From Paraburkholderia phenazinium (lineage in GTDB: Bacteria > Pseudomonadota > Gammaproteobacteria > Burkholderiales > Burkholderiaceae), in NCBI RefSeq assembly GCF_900100735.1, contig NZ_FNCJ01000003.1, positions 248,001 to 312,000 of the forward strand: 64,000 nt of DNA, read 5' to 3'. A model generated the notes under the pieces. The model saw nothing but the letters and a program-made list of their open reading frames with translations. It searched no databases and had not been told where the DNA came from. The position numbers and the translations under genes were made by a program. This document shows positions 7,866 to 17,243 of this stretch, piece by piece; position 1 is the stretch's first letter; every line of letters starts with the position of its first letter.

Positions 7866-10370
7866 ATGGCAAATACCACACCGCAGAATCCCGCGACCAC
7901 TCCCTTGAAGCAACCAGGCTTCGCGTTTCCGTTTCGCAAGAAGGGCCAAGGCAATGCGGGTTCGTCCGCTGAATTTACGGATGAGCACGAATTCTACAAG
8001 GTGTTGAAACAGGAGCCGTCAGGCTCCTATTCGGTCAGCGGCAAGGGGATGTGGCATGGTGGAATCCACGTCACAGAGGCTGGAGCCGGCGGATTGCTGG
8101 ACCTGAAGAACGGTGTGCGCTGTATTGCCGACGGCGAAGTCGTTGCCTGGCGTGTCAATCAAACCTACCCGGTTAGCGAGATTGCTGCGCAGAACGGCCA
8201 CCCGGCGATCAACGCGCCGTATAGCACTGGATTTGCGCTGGTGCGTCACTCGATGGAGTTTCCCAAAGGCACGACGCTGAAGTTTTTCAGCCTGTACATG
8301 CATTTGCAGGATCTTGAGGACTATGACGGCGATACGACACTGCAGAAGCCAGCTTACTGGTCGACGCAGTTTAAGGTGACCGAATTCGCCAGGGACAAGC
8401 CTCACGCTGGTCCGAACGGCCAGGCGGCGGCAGCAGGACAGCAAGGGCTAAGAGTTCACGCGACAAAGATACACGGGACGATCCTCGGTATTCTGCCGCA
8501 AGGCGCACAGGTCAGTATCGGCAAGCGAGAAGGGGACTGGGGGCAGATAACAGACACGCATGGGGCGCAACTGATTGCGCAGAAAGTCGGCGGATTCGTC
8601 GCACAGAAGGCGGTGAACGGGTGGATGTTTCTGGGCAAGGAAAACGGCGGTCCCGTTGTGGAGGAAGTCATGCCCGACTCGTCGCTCGATTGTGTGGTCG
8701 TGCCGCCCACTCCGTTTCCGGTCAAAGCGGGCGACCTGATTGGCCATCTCGGGCGCTACGACTCGTTGAGTCAGCAGACTTCAACCCGCATGGTCCACAT
8801 CGAGGTGTTCTGTGACGACAGCGTCAAGTCGTCTATCGACCAGGGGCGGGCCTGGATCAGTAACAACGGTGCGCATGCCGGTGCATGGACGCAAGTGGGG
8901 TTGCCGAGCGCCCCAACGATCCTGCGGATCGACAAAGGCACGGCGTTGTATAAGGCGGCAAACCAGCAGGGACAGGACGCGAAGCAGACGGGAGTGATCC
9001 AGGTGTTAGCGCTCGCGGAGCTGGCGAAGCTTGGCGAAGACGGACAGCACATGGAAACGGAGCCAGGACCAGACGGACTGAAGCTGCACTGGTGGAAGGT
9101 CGATAGTGCCGATGTACATGGTCATGACATTAGCGGCTGGGTACGGGAGCAGAATTTCGCTGGCGGGCGGGTGACGCGCGAGTTTGCGCAGAAGTGGGTG
9201 GATTTCCAGATACTGGAAGACGCGCACGACCCGACGCATACGATGTTTGCAACCACGAAAGCGTTTGTCGACTATGCCATAGGTAGGGACGTGTCAGATG
9301 CGGGGGCGCTCGGCAAACTCAGTCCGCTGATGACCTCGATATATCGAACGTATCCGACCGGAGACGGTAGTCGCGCGGCCGACGATCTTTGCGTCGCTGC
9401 GGATGACCCGTGGATCGCGTTATGCATGTCTCGACTGATCGTCAAGCACGAAAGTGAATGGGCCAATCCGGACAAGTGGAAGCAACTCATTGCGGAGATT
9501 GAAAAGCAAACCGGACCGCAAGCTCAACACGAAGAGGAACAGAAGCGGATCGGAAAGCTCGTCTGGTGGGATGATGTAAAGGCAGGTCTGCTTGATCTGC
9601 CGGCGTCAGATGTTTTCCATATTCATCCCGTTGGATTGGTGGGGAATTTCCAGCGGAAATTTCAGCTAATAACGCTTGAAATGCTGCTTGCCGTGGACCC
9701 ATCAAATTCACGTGAATACTATGGCAGTATTTTGCCCCATCTAAATAAATATGCAAAAATTTATGGCTTAACCCGTCCAAAAAGAATTGCTCATTTCCTG
9801 TCGCAAGCCGCGCACGAAAGCAACTTCAAAACGTCGGAAGAACGGCTGAATTATGGCCCACAAAATATGCGGAAAACATTCGGCTGCAAAGGTGGGAAAA
9901 AGAACTATAACGCCGCTTGCGATGATTGTACGCATGGCAGATTGCGAGACAAATTGTGGGGGCAAGAGTCATATTACTCGCACAACCCCGAACATCTCGC
10001 CAATTACGTTTACGCTGATAGGATGGGTAACGGGGATGAATCAAGCGGAGAAGGATTCAAATATCGCGGGAGAGGAATCATACAAGTGACTGGCAAGGAT
10101 GGTTACCAGTCCTTCCAGGATGAACACAATCGACGATCGCCAGACGATCACCAGGATTTTGTCGGAAACCCAGGGCTTGTGTCCTCAAACCTGGGATACG
10201 GCGTCGAGTCTGCGTTTGTCTTCTGGTCGCGTAACAACCTGAATTCCGAAGCGGATACTGGCACTGTTGAAACCGTCACGCAGATTGTCAACGGGGGGCA
10301 AAATGGATATGTCGACAGACTTCATCGCTTCAACAGCGTTGCGTCTCTTTTGGGACTCTCGAAGGAGTAA
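7866..10370 (+). CDS. T6SS cell-wall hydrolase effector: M23-like domain plus GH19 lysozyme/chitinase-like domain
   Basis: This 834-residue protein is encoded 7 bp after vgrG and is most simply a VgrG-delivered antibacterial effector. Residues about 55-330 carry an M23-like duplicated hybrid motif: HGGIH at 64-68, GVRCIADGEVVAW, LIGHLGRYD, and a VHIEVF strand near 315. It has one His where M23 peptidases have HxH, so metal binding may be altered. Residues about 630-834 are a glycoside hydrolase family 19 domain: H650-E651-S652 supplies the family's catalytic Glu, followed by YGPQNMRKTF and FKYRGRGIIQVTGKDGY. No signal peptide is present, as expected for T6SS cargo. The target is inferred to be peptidoglycan of competitors. 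Confidence 0.88.
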   Translation: MANTTPQNPATTPLKQPGFAFPFRKKGQGNAGSSAEFTDEHEFYKVLKQEPSGSYSVSGKGMWHGGIHVTEAGAGGLLDLKNGVRCIADGEVVAWRVNQTYPVSEIAAQNGHPAINAPYSTGFALVRHSMEFPKGTTLKFFSLYMHLQDLEDYDGDTTLQKPAYWSTQFKVTEFARDKPHAGPNGQAAAAGQQGLRVHATKIHGTILGILPQGAQVSIGKREGDWGQITDTHGAQLIAQKVGGFVAQKAVNGWMFLGKENGGPVVEEVMPDSSLDCVVVPPTPFPVKAGDLIGHLGRYDSLSQQTSTRMVHIEVFCDDSVKSSIDQGRAWISNNGAHAGAWTQVGLPSAPTILRIDKGTALYKAANQQGQDAKQTGVIQVLALAELAKLGEDGQHMETEPGPDGLKLHWWKVDSADVHGHDISGWVREQNFAGGRVTREFAQKWVDFQILEDAHDPTHTMFATTKAFVDYAIGRDVSDAGALGKLSPLMTSIYRTYPTGDGSRAADDLCVAADDPWIALCMSRLIVKHESEWANPDKWKQLIAEIEKQTGPQAQHEEEQKRIGKLVWWDDVKAGLLDLPASDVFHIHPVGLVGNFQRKFQLITLEMLLAVDPSNSREYYGSILPHLNKYAKIYGLTRPKRIAHFLSQAAHESNFKTSEERLNYGPQNMRKTFGCKGGKKNYNAACDDCTHGRLRDKLWGQESYYSHNPEHLANYVYADRMGNGDESSGEGFKYRGRGIIQVTGKDGYQSFQDEHNRRSPDDHQDFVGNPGLVSSNLGYGVESAFVFWSRNNLNSEADTGTVETVTQIVNGGQNGYVDRLHRFNSVASLLGLSKE

Positions 10371-10374
10371 GGAT

Positions 10375-10860
10375 ATGAAAAAAATACAGTTCATTATTGC
10401 TTTGTCAATAAATTTATTTTTCATTTCAAGCGCTCACGCTGAAGGAATGTGCAGGGAAGGAGAGGCAGCAATTTTCAATTGTGAGATGCAAAGATCCATT
10501 TCTTCGCTGTGTGAATCAAAGGATTCTAGTGTTGTTTCATATCGTAACGGAATTGGAGAAAAAGTAAATATTGAAATTTCAAGTGACGGTGCAAACGAGA
10601 GAAAAGTTTTTTACTTTTCCAATACTCCGTATGCGGGTGGAGGGGAGGCGCATATTAGGTTTTCACAGTCTGGATATACCTATTATCTTTATGATAAAAC
10701 TATCAAGAGTAATGATGGGCCGGAATTCTCGGCTGGCATCGTTGTCTACCGGGGTGAAAGAAAGATTTCTAACCTCATATGTAACAACGACGCCTCCATT
10801 CGCCAGAGTGCATACCATGACATTGACAAGGAGAATTACCGAAGCATAGGGGCGAAATAG
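10375..10860 (+). CDS. Secreted small protein, probable periplasmic immunity protein to the GH19 effector
   Basis: The 161-residue product begins with a clear Sec signal peptide (KK, then a hydrophobic core, then SSAHA at residues 18-22 as the cleavage region). Four Cys remain in the mature part, suitable for disulfides. It starts 4 bp after the effector stop behind a strong AAGGAGTAAGG ribosome-binding site that overlaps the effector stop, so the two are tightly coupled. A periplasmic location matches an immunity protein against a wall hydrolase. I do not recognise the fold. The gene is noticeably AT-richer than vgrG or tssM, typical of exchangeable effector/immunity cargo. Confidence 0.7.
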   Translation: MKKIQFIIALSINLFFISSAHAEGMCREGEAAIFNCEMQRSISSLCESKDSSVVSYRNGIGEKVNIEISSDGANERKVFYFSNTPYAGGGEAHIRFSQSGYTYYLYDKTIKSNDGPEFSAGIVVYRGERKISNLICNNDASIRQSAYHDIDKENYRSIGAK

Positions 10861-10869
10861 TGAGAGGAA

Positions 10870-11105
10870 ATTGTCAATGGAAAAATCGAGATCGCGAGTC
10901 CAACGGGGGAGGTCATTGTCAAAGGCAATCTGGATACGCAGAAGCACTTAAAGGTTATAGGCGATATCTTGACCTAGATGACGCGGCTGGCAGACCGGTT
11001 GATAAAAACGGCAAGCCTAAAGACCTCGGCTGGTACGGCCTAGCTGGCAACAAGCCGGTTAGGGCTTTTGTGGAAGGTAGATTAAAGATATTGAGTGAGT
11101 CTTAA
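10870..11105 (+). pseudogene. Remnant of a duplicated vgrG 3' end
   Basis: Positions 10,870-10,944 repeat the vgrG sequence at 7,694-7,768 with 7 differences in 75 bases, in the same orientation. In vgrG frame the copy reads about 25 residues of the beta-helix (EIASPTGEVIVKGNLDTQ), runs on and stops at a TAG near 10,974. Another frame continues to 11,105 with an unrecognised tail (DDAAGRPVDKNGK). It lacks everything upstream of the vgrG tip. This is a recombination scar: vgrG 3' ends are common crossover points when effector/immunity cassettes are swapped. Confidence 0.75.
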
Positions 11106-11110
11106 ATGTC

Positions 11111-11646
11111 ATGAAGTTGATTCATGCTCTAGCGATAGGAGCTATCGCTGCGATGATTGGTTGCTGTTCACCCGCCGTTGCCGGTAGCAACCAATCTATC
11201 ATTACGGGATATTTTGATGGCGGTACCGTACCGGGGAAACAAAAAGTACTCATCAGATAGTCGTTGATGGAAGTTGTTCGAGCCAAGGTGGCCAGATATA
11301 TCAGTATGTCTATGAATGGAGTGGTGCACATAAAATTGGTGTCTCGTTCGGGAGATCACTGGAGAAAAGGATGATATCTCGTCAGGGACGGTTACATCGT
11401 CAGAGCAGGTCTCGCGCGTAAAAAACTGCGCCGTCCTGGGAGCGGCCGGGCCTTATTCTTATGAATTGACTGCGGCAACAATCCAGGATATTGACGTCGA
11501 GCTGAAAGAGTTCAGAAATTCGACAAATGAAAGACGGCGTTGAAAAATATCTAGATTCATTGCCGTTTTATGATATTTCAGAATTGGCGGATTATATAAA
11601 TGTCAAAAATGTGCGGGATGTAAACGATCTTGCATTTTGTCTGTAG
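11111..11646 (+). pseudogene. Frameshifted lipoprotein-like gene, probable old immunity gene
   Basis: An ATG at 11,111 opens a signal with a lipobox-like MIGCCS, then the frame is lost. Reading on needs three frame changes, near 11,239 (A-rich run), 11,367 (AAAAGG) and about 11,530. The spliced reading gives a soluble protein of about 178 residues: STHQIVVDGSCSSQGGQ, YQYVYEWSGAHKIGVSF, SSEQVSRVKNCAVLGAAGP, and a C-terminus YLDSLPFYDISELADYI with TAG at 11,644-11,646. It follows the vgrG scar directly, as an immunity gene would follow a lost effector. Sequencing indels are an alternative, but three in one short gene between intact neighbours favours decay. Confidence 0.6.
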
Positions 11647-12021
11647 GAAAATGGAAGCGCATAAGAAAGTACCTGATTGAGGGGGCAAGTGGCTGTTGGC
11701 AAAGTTACGGCTGGATGGTGTGAAGTGCACTACTCCGGAGGGGTAAACCACTAGGGATGTGGTTAATGTGCAGTGCACTTAATATTGATGAGCAGACAAA
11801 AAATGTGAATTAGTGGATTGGCGTTTGTTCTGAAGTGGTGTGGCCGTATTGCTCGCTAATAGTGTGCGGCTAAAAAGAAATAAATTTACATTTTAAGGGG
11901 GCTGTCAGGCTACTTTGATTGATGTAGTGGGGGTAAATGAGAGTCTATTTTAATAGGCGAATGGTCGTGTGTTGCATAAATGGATTCGCTGCTTAGATAT
12001 ACCATTCTGGTACTCAACGTT
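11647..12021. other. AT-rich gap with a 9-bp inverted repeat, no gene seen
   Basis: No supportable gene lies here. AAGTGCACT (11,723-11,731) and AGTGCACTT (11,772-11,780) form a perfect inverted repeat 40 bp apart; each arm contains the palindrome AGTGCACT. An operator pair or the ends of a lost mobile segment are possible. The gap separates the decayed cassette from the PAAR gene. Confidence 0.4.
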
Positions 12022-12279
12022 ATGAAAAAGCTGGCGTACGAAGGCGATAGCACAAGCCACGGTGGCAAGATTCTCACCGGTTCGGATCGCGTCAAGATCA
12101 AGGGCCGCCGCGCGGCACGGATTGGCGACAGGGTATCGTGCCCGCTCCACGGCGAGAATGAAATCGTGGAGGGAGGCACCAGTATGACGGATGCCGGCAC
12201 TCCACTTTCACGGGACGGCGACAAGACCCAATGCGGCAGCTTCCTCATTGCTGCATCAGAAGGGGCGACGGTCCGATAG
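12022..12279 (+). CDS. PAAR-domain spike-tip protein
   Basis: PAAR proteins cap the VgrG spike and sharpen it. The 85-residue product is a single PAAR domain: family start KLAYEGDSTSHGGKILTGS, then IGDRVSCPLHG and a C-terminal DGDKTQCG, with the His/Cys residues used for zinc binding. I chose ATG 12,022 because it aligns with the usual N-terminus; an in-frame ATG at 11,980 would add 14 hydrophobic residues not typical of the family. The next gene starts right after the stop. Confidence 0.88.
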   Translation: MKKLAYEGDSTSHGGKILTGSDRVKIKGRRAARIGDRVSCPLHGENEIVEGGTSMTDAGTPLSRDGDKTQCGSFLIAASEGATVR

Positions 12280-13524
12280 ATGCCAATTGACTTTGCAAGG
12301 GTACCGCCACGGGGCGTGGTGCCGGAGCCGCCGCGGCCATCAAAGCTTGTCTGGGCAATACTGCTCGGCGTGGTTATGTGCCTCGGCGCCGCGCTGACGA
12401 TCTTTCTGTGGCCGGCAGGAAGACCGACGAACACCGTTTGGTTCTGGTTCTGTGTCCTCGGCTATCCGATGTTCGCGTGGGTATTCCTGCTCTGTTGTCA
12501 CCTTGGATATTGTTACGCTCGACGCAGCGAAGCCATTGCAAACAATCGGGTCAGCGCGGCCGAGGAACTGAAATGCCACGAACTGGCCAGCGAGCCTCTC
12601 GCCCTGCTCGGGCATGCATGGTGTTTTTCCTGTGATGATCGGGAGAACAGTGTCGATGGACTGATAGACGGTAGTGTGAAGATGGGCGCTCGACCCAGCA
12701 GGGCAGAGCCAGGGTTCGATGTCGTCGCTCGGTGGCTGGAAATCCCTGATAAGCCGTTCTATGCAGGAAATGAACTGGCCGAGCACGCGCGTCATCGGGT
12801 GGTGTACGACTGGCTCCTGGGCAGGTTACTCGACAACATGCGTTCTGAGCTGGCTGCGCTTCCAGCTCGTACCTCACTTCACGTCGATCTGTGTGTGCAG
12901 TCGGCAATCGCCCTGGCAGACTTACGCGCCCGCTCGCAGGAAATAATTTCAGTCAAGATGCCAACCCTGCGAGTGACGGTCAATGCGAGTGAAGAGCATT
13001 TATCAATGTATCGGACTGACGAATGGCATGACACCCTGAAGCCACTTGAGGCACATTTGCTAATAGCAATCCAGTTACGTAATGCAGTCAGCGAACGTCT
13101 GCTGAACGGCGTCGCCGAAACGGGCGTCGCGCTGCTGCTGGGCCGGCCTGATCTCGTCCGGAACCTGCCTGGAGAGGAGACTTCGTTACGCCTGCATCGC
13201 CCAGCTATTGGAGCGCCAAACGCGGTGAGCGAGACACTTGAACTCGCCACCCGTTGGGGGCAGACCGGTTCGACGGACGTCAAGATCGTGTGGAGTCACG
13301 GTCTCTGCGCGGAACTCGTGCGTTCTGTCAAATCGTCCCCTCAACTCGGCGAGCAGAAGCCATGGGTCGACCTTGGCGCGACGGTGGGAAGTTGCGACGG
13401 TACGGGTGCCTGGCTCGCAACTGCGCTCGCCGCGGAACACACGGCGCTCACCGGGGATCCGCAGCTCGTCCTCACTCAGGAAGGCAGCAACTTGATTGCC
13501 CTAGTGTGCAGAAAGCAAAAATGA
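12280..13524 (+). CDS. Unknown membrane protein between PAAR and tssM
   Basis: The 414-residue product has two hydrophobic helices at about residues 22-45 and 52-75 near the N-terminus, then a soluble region with no motif I recognise. Its stop overlaps the tssM start (ATGA at 13,521-13,524), so it is co-translated with tssM, and it follows the PAAR gene without a gap. That placement suggests a role in the T6SS envelope complex or in spike loading. Function is unknown; the two-helix-plus-soluble layout resembles a reduced IcmF N-terminus but I see no firm homology. Confidence 0.7.
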   Translation: MPIDFARVPPRGVVPEPPRPSKLVWAILLGVVMCLGAALTIFLWPAGRPTNTVWFWFCVLGYPMFAWVFLLCCHLGYCYARRSEAIANNRVSAAEELKCHELASEPLALLGHAWCFSCDDRENSVDGLIDGSVKMGARPSRAEPGFDVVARWLEIPDKPFYAGNELAEHARHRVVYDWLLGRLLDNMRSELAALPARTSLHVDLCVQSAIALADLRARSQEIISVKMPTLRVTVNASEEHLSMYRTDEWHDTLKPLEAHLLIAIQLRNAVSERLLNGVAETGVALLLGRPDLVRNLPGEETSLRLHRPAIGAPNAVSETLELATRWGQTGSTDVKIVWSHGLCAELVRSVKSSPQLGEQKPWVDLGATVGSCDGTGAWLATALAAEHTALTGDPQLVLTQEGSNLIALVCRKQK

Positions 13525-16500
13525 ACGAACACAAGCCACAGCCAGTAGCGATCTTTATAGGCATCGCAATTGCTATCGTTTTCCTTGCGTTAGGCATCGC
13601 CGTTTGGGTCGAGGGTCCGGGACAGGGATGGTCGCGCAACACACGGATCATTATCGAGTTGAGTCTGTTATCGGCTCTGCTTTTATCACTCTTATTCGTA
13701 AAGTACTTCGAGGCCGTTGTGTTGTGGATCGCTTCGATGCGCGCAGCGAGGTGGCTTGCGCAGTACGACTGGAACCGGCAGAGCCGCAGTGGGAGTGGGC
13801 AAGCCGCGCAGTCGCGAGAAGCGGCCCTAGGGCACCCCGCCGCTTTGCGCGACGCGCTTCGCGAGCGTCACGGGTGGCGTTGGCGGTACCGGGACCGGTG
13901 GGTTGTGGTTGTGGGGGACGAGCCGATCGTGAAGCGCCTTGCGCCAAGCCTCGTGCAAAGCGGCCATACGATCTCGGGCGACACCGTCCTGCTGTACGCG
14001 AAGCAGACGGGCGACCAGCTGGATACTGCCTGGCTGGACCAGATACGTCGGCTGCGCCGCCGGCGACCGGTCGACGCAGTGGTGGCGGTGGTACGCGTCC
14101 ATACCTCTGGCCATGGGCCGATCGACGCCGAACACACCGCCCAGCGCCTGGTTCGTCACGCCCGCGCACTGCGCTGGGCTGCTCCCGCATACCTGCTCAA
14201 TGTGACCGATTCCGGCATCGACACATTCGGCCCAGACGAAGCGATCGGCTGCACATGGTCGAACGCGCGGCCCTGTCCGGGAGAGGTGAGTGACTCACTG
14301 CGCGGACTTTCCGACGAGCTTGCCGATGCCGGTGTCGTTCGCCTCACAAAGGATGCAACGGACCGGTACCCTGCCGAACTGTCGCAACATATTGCCCGGT
14401 ACGGAAGCGCCGTGTCAGATTTGGTTACGCAGATTGGCCTGTCCCGTATCTGGCGCCGCGCGATTCATGGGGTACTTTTCACGCCGCTCTTTAAGGAACG
14501 CGTCGCGGAGAGTTCCGAAGCCGAGAAGCAAGACGGAGAAGGCAATACCATCCTACAGCGTACAGTCTGGCAGACCGTTGCCGACCACAGTCGCAGCGTC
14601 CACGGCCGCCGCGTCGGGTTCTCGTTTTCAAACTCGGCCGCGTGGCTCCTGACTGCGTTGGTCAGCTTATGGATTGCTGGCACCATGTTCTCCGGCGTCA
14701 CGAACCGATCCGCAATACACGGCGCGGCGGATACGTTGATGCAACTCTCTGAGGCGCAGGACCACACACAGTCCGCGCTCACCCTCGACACCCTGCAAAA
14801 ACAACTCGACACCCTAGAAATCCGCCAACACGACGGCGCCCCATGGTTCACCCGATTCGGCCTGAACCGCGACACCCAACTGCTTGCCGCGCTATGGCCG
14901 AGCTACGAAAGTGCAGCAAACCGCCTTGTCGTCGCTCCCATCCGCGCGAAGCTCGAAGAGCGCCTGCGCCAGCTAGCGTCCCTGTCGGACGAGGAAATCG
15001 CCAGCGGCGGCGACACACAGATCAAGTCAGCCTACGCGACGCTCAAGGCCTACCTGATGCTCGCCAAACCCGAACACGCTGACGCAAAGTTTCTCACGCC
15101 TCAACTAACCGACTCCGGCGCACCCACCCGCCCGGTCAACTCAACCCTGAGCATCGGCGCATGGGAAGACTTGCGCCAACATCTGATCGCGTTCTACGCA
15201 AGCCACCTTGGGCAACACGTGGCTGTCGACGGTTCATCGCTTGCGATCATTCCGGATGCCTCACTGGTGAACGGCACACGGCAGACCATCATCGGCGTCC
15301 GGGGCATCCAGAACTCGACGGACGCGATCTATCAGCAGATCCTGGACGAAGCAAAGCCCAAGTATCCGCCGGTCTCGCTTGCGACGCTGCTGGGCGATAC
15401 GAACAGCAGAGGCCTGTTCAACACCACAGCAACGGTACCAGGTGTCTTCACCCGCGCGGCATGGGACGAACGCATCTCGAAGGCGATCGACGACGCGAGC
15501 GAGCAGCGCAGGGTGATGGGCGACTGGGTGCTATCGGATAACCGGACCGGTGCTACGATCCCCTCGTCGCTGAAGACCGAACTACGCCAACGCTATTTCG
15601 ACGACTACGCCCGCGAATGGGAGCAGTTCCTCAACAGCTTGAGGTGGCAGCCGGATGCGACGCTGTCGGGTACGGTCGACCAGTTGACGCTGCTCGCCGA
15701 TCCGCAACGCTCGCCGCTCGCGGCACTCATGAACGTGGTCGTCTATCAGGCCGGCACGGGCGCGCTCACGCAGTCGCTGTCCGATTCGCTGATCAACAAG
15801 GCGCAGCAACTGGTCGGCGCAGACGAGAAGGACCCTTCAAAAATCGCGCAGTCCCAGAATGTCGCGCCGCTCGCCGCCGCATTCGGCCCGCTATTGCGCC
15901 TCGCCGGCAGCGATCTCGCCGGATCCGGCGTCAACGCCGCCAACGGCAAGGGCGCCGCGCAGATGGCTGCCACCGGCGACCTCAGCGTGCCGCGCTACAT
16001 GGAGCGTGTCACGGCAATGCGCCTGAAGCTGCAGCAGATCATGATGGGCAGTGATCCCGACGCGATGTCACGCGCCGCGGCACAGTCGGTTCTGCAGGGC
16101 AAGACCTCGGACATCGCCGACAGCCGCGACTACGCCAGCCGCGTGTCAGCGAGCCTGGGCGAACAATGGGCTGGTTTTGGTGATCTATTCGACGCACCGC
16201 TCGACCAGACCTGGCAGGTTGTGCTGCAGCCGGCTGCATCGAGCCTGAACGACACGTGGCGCACCGCGATCGTCGCCGACTGGGACAAAAGCTTCGGTGG
16301 CCGCTATCCGTTCGCCGACTCGGAAAACGACGCATCGCTGCCGGAAATGGCGCGCTTCATGCGCCCGGACAACGGCGTGATTGCCCAGTTCGTCACAACT
16401 CAGCTCGCAGGCATCGTCGAACGGCAGGGTGACCGCTGGGTGCCGGCGCAAGGGGCCAACCGCAGCTCACTGACCGTCGATCCGGCATTCCTGGCCGCGC

Positions 16501-17243
16501 TGAACAAGCTCATGCGCGTGTCAACGGTACTCTTCCCGTCCGGCGACGCACATATCCGCTACGAGCTTCGCGCCGTGCCGACGCCCGGCGTCACGGACAT
16601 GAAGTTCGTATTGTCGGGCCGCGAGCTGCACTACTTCAACCAGAAAGAGGAGTGGACGCCGTTTGTGTGGCCGGGCGATGCGCTGGATAACATCGCGCAC
16701 ATCGAGTGGCAGACCGAGCAGGGCGGATTGCGCTCGGCGCTCGACATGCAGGGGCGCTTCGGTTTCATTCGCCTGCTCGAACGCGCGAAAGTGATGCCAC
16801 AGGACAGTGCGCGGTATCTGCTGACGTGGATGCCGGATGCCACAAAGGAAGCCACCCATCCGGCCGGCAGCGCGCCTGCAGCGCCAGACGATGGCAGCGA
16901 GGGTCCGCTGGAAGGTAATCCTCTTGGGGCTACCCGATCGAGCAGTTCAGCACATGGAAAAGAGGGCACGACATCGTCCGGCATGACACCGCCACCGTCG
17001 CTGGCGCCTGGTCTTGGCACACCGTTGCGCTTGCAACTGCGCAGCGAAGCCGGCGCAGGGCCGCTTGACGTGCTCGCGTTGCGCAACTTCACCCTGCCTG
17101 GACGCATCTTTATGACGGCCCCGGTGAAAGGCGCACAGAAACCGGCGCTGGCCGGCCCACCACCGTTGCCGCCAGCGGCGATCGCGGCGGCCAAACACGC
17201 CGCGGTGCCGCTGCCGCACGGTGCACTTCCGGAGGTCGAGTAA
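13521..17243 (+). CDS. tssM: TssM (IcmF/VasK), T6SS inner-membrane channel protein
   Basis: TssM spans the inner membrane and, with TssL and TssJ, forms the T6SS envelope channel. From ATG 13,521 the product is 1,240 residues, normal for the family. Two N-terminal membrane helices (about residues 8-30 and 40-62) precede a cytoplasmic domain, a third helix lies near residue 385 (WLLTALVSLWIAG), and a long periplasmic domain ends in the TssM C-terminal beta-region. The place of a Walker A motif reads VVVVGDEPIVKRL, lacking the GKT signature, so the NTPase-like domain is probably inactive. Overlaps the upstream gene by 4 nt and tssA by 1 nt. Confidence 0.93.
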   Translation: MNEHKPQPVAIFIGIAIAIVFLALGIAVWVEGPGQGWSRNTRIIIELSLLSALLLSLLFVKYFEAVVLWIASMRAARWLAQYDWNRQSRSGSGQAAQSREAALGHPAALRDALRERHGWRWRYRDRWVVVVGDEPIVKRLAPSLVQSGHTISGDTVLLYAKQTGDQLDTAWLDQIRRLRRRRPVDAVVAVVRVHTSGHGPIDAEHTAQRLVRHARALRWAAPAYLLNVTDSGIDTFGPDEAIGCTWSNARPCPGEVSDSLRGLSDELADAGVVRLTKDATDRYPAELSQHIARYGSAVSDLVTQIGLSRIWRRAIHGVLFTPLFKERVAESSEAEKQDGEGNTILQRTVWQTVADHSRSVHGRRVGFSFSNSAAWLLTALVSLWIAGTMFSGVTNRSAIHGAADTLMQLSEAQDHTQSALTLDTLQKQLDTLEIRQHDGAPWFTRFGLNRDTQLLAALWPSYESAANRLVVAPIRAKLEERLRQLASLSDEEIASGGDTQIKSAYATLKAYLMLAKPEHADAKFLTPQLTDSGAPTRPVNSTLSIGAWEDLRQHLIAFYASHLGQHVAVDGSSLAIIPDASLVNGTRQTIIGVRGIQNSTDAIYQQILDEAKPKYPPVSLATLLGDTNSRGLFNTTATVPGVFTRAAWDERISKAIDDASEQRRVMGDWVLSDNRTGATIPSSLKTELRQRYFDDYAREWEQFLNSLRWQPDATLSGTVDQLTLLADPQRSPLAALMNVVVYQAGTGALTQSLSDSLINKAQQLVGADEKDPSKIAQSQNVAPLAAAFGPLLRLAGSDLAGSGVNAANGKGAAQMAATGDLSVPRYMERVTAMRLKLQQIMMGSDPDAMSRAAAQSVLQGKTSDIADSRDYASRVSASLGEQWAGFGDLFDAPLDQTWQVVLQPAASSLNDTWRTAIVADWDKSFGGRYPFADSENDASLPEMARFMRPDNGVIAQFVTTQLAGIVERQGDRWVPAQGANRSSLTVDPAFLAALNKLMRVSTVLFPSGDAHIRYELRAVPTPGVTDMKFVLSGRELHYFNQKEEWTPFVWPGDALDNIAHIEWQTEQGGLRSALDMQGRFGFIRLLERAKVMPQDSARYLLTWMPDATKEATHPAGSAPAAPDDGSEGPLEGNPLGATRSSSSAHGKEGTTSSGMTPPPSLAPGLGTPLRLQLRSEAGAGPLDVLALRNFTLPGRIFMTAPVKGAQKPALAGPPPLPPAAIAAAKHAAVPLPHGALPEVE

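Noticed and set aside
13254..13521. A longer TssM with 89 extra N-terminal residues
   Set aside because: The extra codons overlap the preceding gene in another frame and do not look like a TssM N-terminus; the ATGA overlap at 13,521 is the natural start.
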